11,235 bases of DNA, from contig JANYLL010000204.1 in assembly GCA_025357895.1 (NCBI GenBank), positions 1 through 11,235 of the forward strand. Direction: 5' to 3'. This document shows, in pieces, positions 6,973-11,235 of the stretch. The position numbers and the translations under genes were made by a program. This stretch comes from Ignavibacteriota bacterium (GTDB lineage Bacteria; Bacteroidota; Ignavibacteria; Palsa-1295). Each line of letters opens with the position of its first letter. The first letter of the stretch is position 1. Below the pieces are notes generated by a model that saw only the letters and a list, made by a program, of their open reading frames with translations, was not told the DNA's origin and did not search any database.

Positions 6973-7797
6973 ATGCACCATCCAAACCGTTTTTTACCTC
7001 TCATTTTATTCACAGCAATTTTCATTTCTTCTTGCAGTGATAGAGCTTCTATGCCTGGCAAAGCATTCGAAGGTAAGATCGTTCAGCAAATATCCGTTGA
7101 TGCAGCGGGCTTTGCGCCAATGATGGATAAGCATGATACAACTTATACTGCTCCAACGCCGGAGCCTTCATCTCCAAAAATGCCTGCGGGGATTGGATTA
7201 AATGCAACGATCACGATGTATGTTCGAGGTGATAAAGTGGCGTATGATATGGGTATTTTAGGCGGCATGATCTCTTTCCGCTCGATCATTGATCGTAATA
7301 ACCGAACAATGACCGTGCTTTCTCCGAATAAACATGCTTATGTCACGAGCCTTCGTACGATAGATAAGACGCGCTCAAAAATTGATGATTCGGTGAATGC
7401 CCATACCGACCTTTTGGATTCTCTTGACCAAATGCTTCCGAAACCGACAGGCGCAAAGCAGACGATCAACGGACTTGAATGTGAACAATATAAAGGTACA
7501 TTCAAAGGAATGGATATGGATATGTGGATCACGCAGGATCCTCGCCTGAAATTCTACGACGTTATCCGCGATGCATTTTTAGGCAGAAACAGAACAGGTG
7601 AAGGCGGCATGGAAGAGATCATGGCGCTCCTAAAACCAATTGCAGGGGAAGGTAAAGTGCCGGTGAAGATGAGCCTAATGAAAAATGGAAAACCTTTCAT
7701 TAAAAGCGAACTTAAAGAAATGACTGAACAAAAAATTGATGATGAGGTTTTTGCGATTCCGAAAGGTTATGAAGTTGTCACGCAGGATGCGAAGTAA
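6973..7797 (+). CDS. Lipoprotein, probably DUF4412-like
   Basis: A 274-residue exported lipoprotein. The N-terminus MHHPNRFLPLILFTAIFISSC is a type II signal peptide with lipobox ISSC and C21 as the lipidation site. The mature part has the layout of DUF4412-type proteins common in Bacteroidota: an N-terminal strand (FEGKIVQQISVDA), a conserved centre around MYVRGDKVAYDM and IIDRNNRTMTVLSPNKHAYV, then INGLECEQYKGTF followed by MDMWITQDPRL, and a final ELKEMTEQKIDDEVFAIPKG. The family assignment is from memory of the pattern and is tentative; no enzymatic function is suggested. It is transcribed away from the methyltransferase and converges on the HtrA-type gene, with a complete palindromic repeat between them. 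No Shine-Dalgarno sequence precedes the ATG. Confidence 0.88.
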   Translation: MHHPNRFLPLILFTAIFISSCSDRASMPGKAFEGKIVQQISVDAAGFAPMMDKHDTTYTAPTPEPSSPKMPAGIGLNATITMYVRGDKVAYDMGILGGMISFRSIIDRNNRTMTVLSPNKHAYVTSLRTIDKTRSKIDDSVNAHTDLLDSLDQMLPKPTGAKQTINGLECEQYKGTFKGMDMDMWITQDPRLKFYDVIRDAFLGRNRTGEGGMEEIMALLKPIAGEGKVPVKMSLMKNGKPFIKSELKEMTEQKIDDEVFAIPKGYEVVTQDAK

Positions 7798-7807
7798 TTA
7801 TTATAGT

Positions 7808-7910
7808 GTCATTCTGAATGAGCGAAGCGCAATGAAGAATCCCGTGATTGTTTGCAAACACGAAATAGTTTACAAGCCATCACGGGATTCTTCGCTGCGC
7901 TCAGAATGAC
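7808..7910. repeat. Family B palindromic repeat, complete copy between convergent genes
   Basis: This 103-bp imperfect inverted repeat is bounded by GTCATTCTGA (7808-7817) and TCAGAATGAC (7901-7910). The arms share GAAGAATCCCGTGAT (7834-7848) with its reverse complement ATCACGGGATTCTTC (7879-7893). The centre contains the perfect 12-base palindrome TGTTTGCAAACA (7849-7860). It fills nearly all of the 120 bases between the lipoprotein stop (7797) and the protease stop (7918). As a strong two-way hairpin it may end both transcripts, although neither side has a classic U tract. Confidence 0.85.
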
Positions 7911-7917
7911 GCATTTG

Positions 7918-9138
7918 TTACTTCTGCGGTAATTTCATTTTGATTTGCATTATTCCTTCACTGCGCAGAACAGTGAACGTTACCACATCACCGACCTTCC
8001 GATCATTAATAATACTATTGAGATCCTCAGGTGATCGGACATGCTCACCGTCTATGGCCGTTATCACATCACCTACTTGCAAACCCGCAGCAACGGCAGG
8101 TGAATTACGATAGAGATTCGTAATAACCAGACCATCATCAGTTTGTACATTAATATATTGCTTGATTTCCTCGTCAAGCGCCTGTCCGATAAAACCGAGA
8201 CTTCCGATATTGCGATTGATCTTCTTTCCGGAGCGGAATTCTTCAATGATCAATTTTACTTTATTGATCGGGATGGCAAATCCCAAGCCGATAGAACCGG
8301 ATCCCTCATAACTTTGTGCAGTAGATCGGATAACGGCATTGATCCCTATGACCTCTCCGTTTGCATTTAATAGCGGACCACCTGAATTACCGCTCGAGAT
8401 AGCAGCATCGGTTTGGATCATTGCACGATAGTTCTTTCCCTGTTCCATACCGAGATTAACCCCATTATTTGAGATCACACCGACGGTAACAGTGGGTTTA
8501 TCGTTAAGCTTAAAAAGTCCGAAAGGATTTCCCATTGCGATCGCCCACTCTCCGATCGAAAGATCATCCGAATTACCGAGTGTGAGAAACGGAAGATTCT
8601 CCGCTTCGATTTTTAGCAATGCCACATCCTGTACCGGATCGGTCGCAATGAGTTTCGCGTCATATTGTTTGCCGCCGGTAGTGGTAATGATAATTTTTGC
8701 CGCATTCCCTGCGACATGATCGTTCGTTAAAATATATCCGTCGGACGAAATGAAAAAGCCTGAGCCCAGTCCTTCAACTTTATATCTTTGTGTTGCAGGT
8801 CCGCGGCGCTGATTGCCAAAGAATTGGCGGAAGAACGGATCGTCACCAAAAGGATCATAAATTCGCTGCTCGCGGATTTCGGTAACGTTTATTCCAACCA
8901 CTGCCGGACTTGCTTTTGCAACGGCACGAGTGATGGCATTATGTCGTGATGTGGTAAGATTATCATTTACTGAATCCCTGTCAGTGACATTCGCTTTACT
9001 AACCGTATAGATCTGCGCTTTATCAAATGAAGGAGTATTTTTATCCGCACAAGAATTAAGCGGCGTTACTAAAGAAATGAAGGCAAGAAGTTGTGAGGCA
9101 AGTATCATACGTTGATTTTGTAATAAGAGTCTAAACAT
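7918..9138 (-). CDS. HtrA/DegP-type periplasmic serine protease, one PDZ domain
   Basis: This envelope protease and quality-control factor cleaves misfolded exported proteins. I start it at the ATG at 9138 (406 residues). A GTG at 9171 would add 11 residues including an acidic N-terminus, which does not suit a signal peptide. The N-terminus MFRLLLQNQRMILASQLLAF... leads to LNSC, a possible lipobox with C30, so the enzyme may be a lipoprotein. The S1 protease domain shows an intact triad: H141 in TNDHVAG, D171 in PVQDVALLKI and S252 in SSGNSGGPL. The loop IYDPFGDDPFFRQFFGNQ (about 93-110) is typical of DegQ/DegS/MucD-like enzymes. One PDZ domain follows (about 311-406, DGLVITNLYRNSPAVAAGLQ). 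Only one PDZ is present, as in DegS rather than DegP, so I give no symbol. It lies 66 bases after the MetW-like gene and may be cotranscribed. Confidence 0.93.
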   Translation of the reverse strand: MFRLLLQNQRMILASQLLAFISLVTPLNSCADKNTPSFDKAQIYTVSKANVTDRDSVNDNLTTSRHNAITRAVAKASPAVVGINVTEIREQRIYDPFGDDPFFRQFFGNQRRGPATQRYKVEGLGSGFFISSDGYILTNDHVAGNAAKIIITTTGGKQYDAKLIATDPVQDVALLKIEAENLPFLTLGNSDDLSIGEWAIAMGNPFGLFKLNDKPTVTVGVISNNGVNLGMEQGKNYRAMIQTDAAISSGNSGGPLLNANGEVIGINAVIRSTAQSYEGSGSIGLGFAIPINKVKLIIEEFRSGKKINRNIGSLGFIGQALDEEIKQYINVQTDDGLVITNLYRNSPAVAAGLQVGDVITAIDGEHVRSPEDLNSIINDRKVGDVVTFTVLRSEGIMQIKMKLPQK

Positions 9139-9204
9139 AAAAAAAATTATTGATTCGTTGAAAACCTCCACTGGAAATTTTCTTTTTGCAATAACAATTT
9201 GTTG

Positions 9205-9858
9205 TTAATTATTTTTCGACTTTGCACTCATGACTATCTGCACGGCAAAGAGTCCCGGAAACATTCGTATCAACCAATGTGGCAGGGAGTATCCTGCTAC
9301 ATTTATCGTGCTGACGGAATATCCTGAAGTCTCGAGCAATGCAATTGCACTACGTTTTGTAAAAAAACGTAGGTGAGTCCGGTCGAGAATGCCGGATTCC
9401 GTATAGTCAAACCCGCCGAAGAGCAAACCGAAGCGAACACGCCAATGAGCTATATTCGGAACGCTTACAATGACCCGACCGCCTGATTTCAGCAGTTCTT
9501 TTGCGTGGAGAAGAATACGTTCGGGTTGTTGCGTATGTTCCAAGACATCACCAAAAATTATCACATCGAAATTATTATACCCTCCATTTCTGAGATGAGT
9601 TGCCCAGTCATTTTGCTCAATATCGATAAGAAGCGCAGCCTGAAGGCGCCCTTTGGCAATCTGGAGGGCATCAATATCGGTATCAATTCCAATAACTTTG
9701 CACCGCATAAGATCTTTTAATGCCTCGCCCATGATTCCGGTATGACAGCCGACATCAAGGACGAGCGCTCCTTGCATGACCATATCCATTTCTATCCTGT
9801 GGACATTCGCAGGATTGTCAAGATTGAGTTCAAAATCGTAATGCTGTTTTTCGCTCAT
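9205..9858 (-). CDS. Class I SAM methyltransferase, MetW-like
   Basis: A 217-residue cytoplasmic methyltransferase. Motifs are VLDVGCHTGIMGEAL (33-47, SAM-binding loop), VIGIDTD (55-61, acidic end of strand 2), FDVIIFGDVLEHTQQPERIL (97-116) and GGRVIVSVPNIAHWRVRFGL (126-145). The block DYTESGILDRTHLRFFTKRS (151-170) is typical of MetW and of Methyltransf_23-type enzymes in glycan or envelope clusters. True MetW works with MetX in methionine synthesis; no metX is present here, so the substrate is open. The start codon overlaps the plsY stop in an ATGA arrangement, giving strong translational coupling to phospholipid synthesis. The protein ends in a short hydrophobic segment (LFAVQIVMSA) and a basic tail. 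Confidence 0.9.
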   Translation of the reverse strand: MSEKQHYDFELNLDNPANVHRIEMDMVMQGALVLDVGCHTGIMGEALKDLMRCKVIGIDTDIDALQIAKGRLQAALLIDIEQNDWATHLRNGGYNNFDVIIFGDVLEHTQQPERILLHAKELLKSGGRVIVSVPNIAHWRVRFGLLFGGFDYTESGILDRTHLRFFTKRSAIALLETSGYSVSTINVAGYSLPHWLIRMFPGLFAVQIVMSAKSKNN

Positions 9859-10469
9859 GGTCTTTTTTCCCGTAGTAATTCATACACAGGCTGAATATGT
9901 CGTGATAAAATAATTACAAGCATTGCAAGCACTGAATAATGAAGAGTAAGTTTGCTTCCGATGCAAAGAAATCTGAAGTTAAAAAATAGTGGCCTGTCAT
10001 AAGCAGCCAACGCAAAAATAATACAGCTTATTATTGCAATCAACGATTGAATGTGAACTTGCTTTTTGAAAAAGCCTGATACGAAATATACAATGATCCA
10101 ACACAAAAGTATATCAGGCGAGATGAGCAATGCAATTGCAGCACTAGTTGCAAGTCCGCGTCCACCGTGGAATTTTAACCAGATGGGGTAGCAGTGACCT
10201 AAGATAATCGTAACGGCGACAATAGGGATGACCTCACAAAATCCGATCTTGCTTAAAATAACAAGTGGGATAATCCCTTTATGCATATCGAGGATAAGCA
10301 CGGTAAAGCCCAGACGTTTGTTGTCGGTAACTTCGAATGCATTGCGCGCTCCAATATTGCCTGATCCCTGATAGCGTAGATCGACGCCATGTTTTTTTCG
10401 CACAAGCAGATAGGCAACAGGAATCGAGCCGATGAAGTAGCCTGCAAGAGCGAAAAAGAATGTTTCCAT
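9855..10469 (-). CDS. plsY: Glycerol-3-phosphate acyltransferase PlsY
   Basis: PlsY is an inner-membrane enzyme that moves an acyl group from acyl-phosphate to sn-glycerol 3-phosphate, the first step of phosphatidic acid synthesis in most bacteria. The 204-residue protein begins METFFFALAGYFIGSIPVAY with the usual GSIP motif, followed by GSGNIGARN (35-43, motif 1), DMHKG (61-65) and GHCYPIWLKFHGGRGLATSA (91-110, motif 2). The third motif is weak: SRHIQPVYELLREKRP (189-204) keeps RH but lacks the usual Asn and Gly-x-Glu. Several membrane helices are evident. The frame extends back to an ATG at 10568, but those 33 codons are repeat sequence, so the ATG at 10469 at the conserved N-terminus is preferred. 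It overlaps the methyltransferase gene by 4 bases, and its start is 25 bases from that of the divergent phosphatase gene. Confidence 0.93.
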   Translation of the reverse strand: METFFFALAGYFIGSIPVAYLLVRKKHGVDLRYQGSGNIGARNAFEVTDNKRLGFTVLILDMHKGIIPLVILSKIGFCEVIPIVAVTIILGHCYPIWLKFHGGRGLATSAAIALLISPDILLCWIIVYFVSGFFKKQVHIQSLIAIISCIIFALAAYDRPLFFNFRFLCIGSKLTLHYSVLAMLVIILSRHIQPVYELLREKRP

Positions 10470-10494
10470 TAATTCAAAGATAACATATTTTCTT

Positions 10495-11235
10495 ATGACA
10501 AGTCTAAAGTCTGAAGTCCGAAGTCCGAAGTCAAACCCATCCGACGTCATTTCCCCGACTTCGGACATCGGACACCCGACATCGGACTTATCCCAACAAT
10601 ATCTCGATCTCGCAACCCGCTTAGCCCGCGAAGCGGGTATCTATGCTCTCGCTGAGCAAAAAAAAGGTTTGCAGATCGAACGAAAAACAAATCAGTTCGA
10701 TCTTGTAACGAACGTTGATAAACATAATGAAGCGTTCATTCAATCGGAAGTTGCAAAAATATTTCCTGATCATGAATATCTTGGTGAAGAAGGTGCCAGC
10801 ACTAAAACTTCTTCAGGAGTGCGTTGGGTTGTCGATCCTATAGATGGTACAATAAATTACGCACATGGACTTCCGATCTGGTGCGTTTCTATAGGCGTTG
10901 AAGTGAACGGTGTCATTGAATGCGGAGCAATTTACGACGCAACGCGCGATGAAATGTTTACAGCTCTTCGCGGAGGAGGTGCTTTCTTAAACGGAAAAAA
11001 TATTCATGTTTCCAAAATAACCGATCCCGGACTTTCGCTTTTCGTAACAGGTTTTGCATATAATATTGCGAAGAATGAAAACAAGACGATCGAACGCTTC
11101 AATGCATTCTTGAAACGGGGATTGCTTGTTCGCAGACTTGGAAGCGCTGCACTCGACCTTTGTTATGTTGCATGCGGAAGGTTCGACGGTTTTTTTGAGG
11201 CAAGTCTTTCTCCCTGGGATAGCGCTGCCGGAAGC
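10495..11235 (+). CDS. Inositol-monophosphatase-family protein (SuhB/ImpA-like), 3' end beyond window
   Basis: These are the first 247 residues of a Mg-dependent phosphatase that typically dephosphorylates myo-inositol 1-phosphate or related sugar phosphates. Motifs are YLGEEG (95-100, metal-binding Glu), WVVDPIDGTINYAHGLP (111-127, with the Asp pair and Ile-Asp-Gly-Thr) and PWDSAAGS at the window edge (240-247). The family is normally about 260-270 residues, so only some 20-40 residues are probably missing. The frame has no stop within the window. The only ATG, GTG or TTG before the conserved first helix (YLDLATRLAREAG, 36-48) is the ATG at 10495. Residues about 2-32 are therefore translated from a 90-bp repeat and form a Ser/Pro/Asp-rich tail with no family counterpart. 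It is divergent from plsY. Confidence 0.9.
   Translation, partial: MTSLKSEVRSPKSNPSDVISPTSDIGHPTSDLSQQYLDLATRLAREAGIYALAEQKKGLQIERKTNQFDLVTNVDKHNEAFIQSEVAKIFPDHEYLGEEGASTKTSSGVRWVVDPIDGTINYAHGLPIWCVSIGVEVNGVIECGAIYDATRDEMFTALRGGGAFLNGKNIHVSKITDPGLSLFVTGFAYNIAKNENKTIERFNAFLKRGLLVRRLGSAALDLCYVACGRFDGFFEASLSPWDSAAGS
10500..10589. repeat. 90-bp heptamer-based inverted repeat
   Basis: The left arm (10500-10532) is a tandem of AAGTCTA, AAGTCTG, AAGTCCG, AAGTCCG and AAGTC. The right arm (10557-10589) is an equally long (33-base) imperfect reverse complement built on the same heptamer (reverse complement AAGTCCG, ATGTCGG, GTGTCCG, ATGTCCG, AAGTC). A 24-base spacer separates them. The element is exactly 90 bp, so its presence keeps the reading frame of the inositol-monophosphatase gene. 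It also covers the region just upstream of plsY on the other strand. Confidence 0.85.

Noticed and set aside
9139..9171. Upstream GTG start for the HtrA-type protease, with a nearby GGAGG
   Set aside because: The GGAGG overlaps the GTG region itself and is too far from the ATG at 9138 to serve it. The extra residues are acidic and would spoil the signal peptide.
9193..9203. AACAATTTGTT short palindrome between the MetW-like and HtrA-type genes as an operator or terminator
   Set aside because: Five-base arms in A/T-rich sequence are too weak to support a regulatory call.
10470..10568. N-terminal extension of PlsY from the ATG at 10568
   Set aside because: The added 33 residues are translated heptamer repeat, and PlsY proteins normally begin right at the first helix, as they do with the ATG at 10469.

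Overview
The window looks like chromosomal DNA of a free-living Gram-negative bacterium, probably from the Bacteroidota/Chlorobiota group (FCB superphylum; Ignavibacteria- or Kapabacteria-like is my best guess, low confidence). The reasons are moderate GC, almost no Shine-Dalgarno sequences before the starts, A/T-rich leaders, outer-membrane and lipoprotein signal peptides, a probable DUF4412-type lipoprotein, and several families of short palindromic repeats at gene edges. There is no phage, plasmid, CRISPR, tRNA or rRNA.

Layout. (1) 160-2046 (+): a secreted TPR-repeat protein whose stop codon overlaps that of the convergent gene at 2043. (2) 6780-2043 (-): five co-directional genes, namely an O-methyltransferase, a TraB/GumN-family protein, SpmA with a large insert, SpmB, and an unidentified outer-membrane beta-barrel. 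The last three are almost certainly one operon (8-base overlap, then a 2-base gap). (3) 6973-7797 (+): a lipoprotein, divergent from the methyltransferase. (4) 10469-7918 (-): PlsY acyltransferase, a MetW-like methyltransferase (ATGA overlap with plsY) and an HtrA/DegP-type protease with one PDZ domain. (5) 10495 to the window end (+): the N-terminal 247 residues of an inositol-monophosphatase-family protein (SuhB/ImpA-like), divergent from plsY.

How the genes work together. Much of the content concerns the cell envelope: phospholipid synthesis (PlsY), periplasmic quality control (HtrA), a secreted TPR scaffold, a lipoprotein, a beta-barrel, and the SpmA/SpmB inner-membrane pair. The spmA-spmB-barrel operon is the best candidate for an undescribed system: two gate-domain membrane proteins, one with an extra domain of about 140 residues, coupled to an outer-membrane protein.

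The most striking non-genic signal is the set of short repeats at gene boundaries: two copies of a GTCATTGCGAG palindrome around the TraB gene, one full and one half copy of a GTCATTCTGA palindrome, and two heptamer-based repeats. Two of these elements appear to be translated. One forms the N-terminus of the TraB-family protein. A 90-bp element is read in frame (30 codons) near the start of the inositol-monophosphatase gene.
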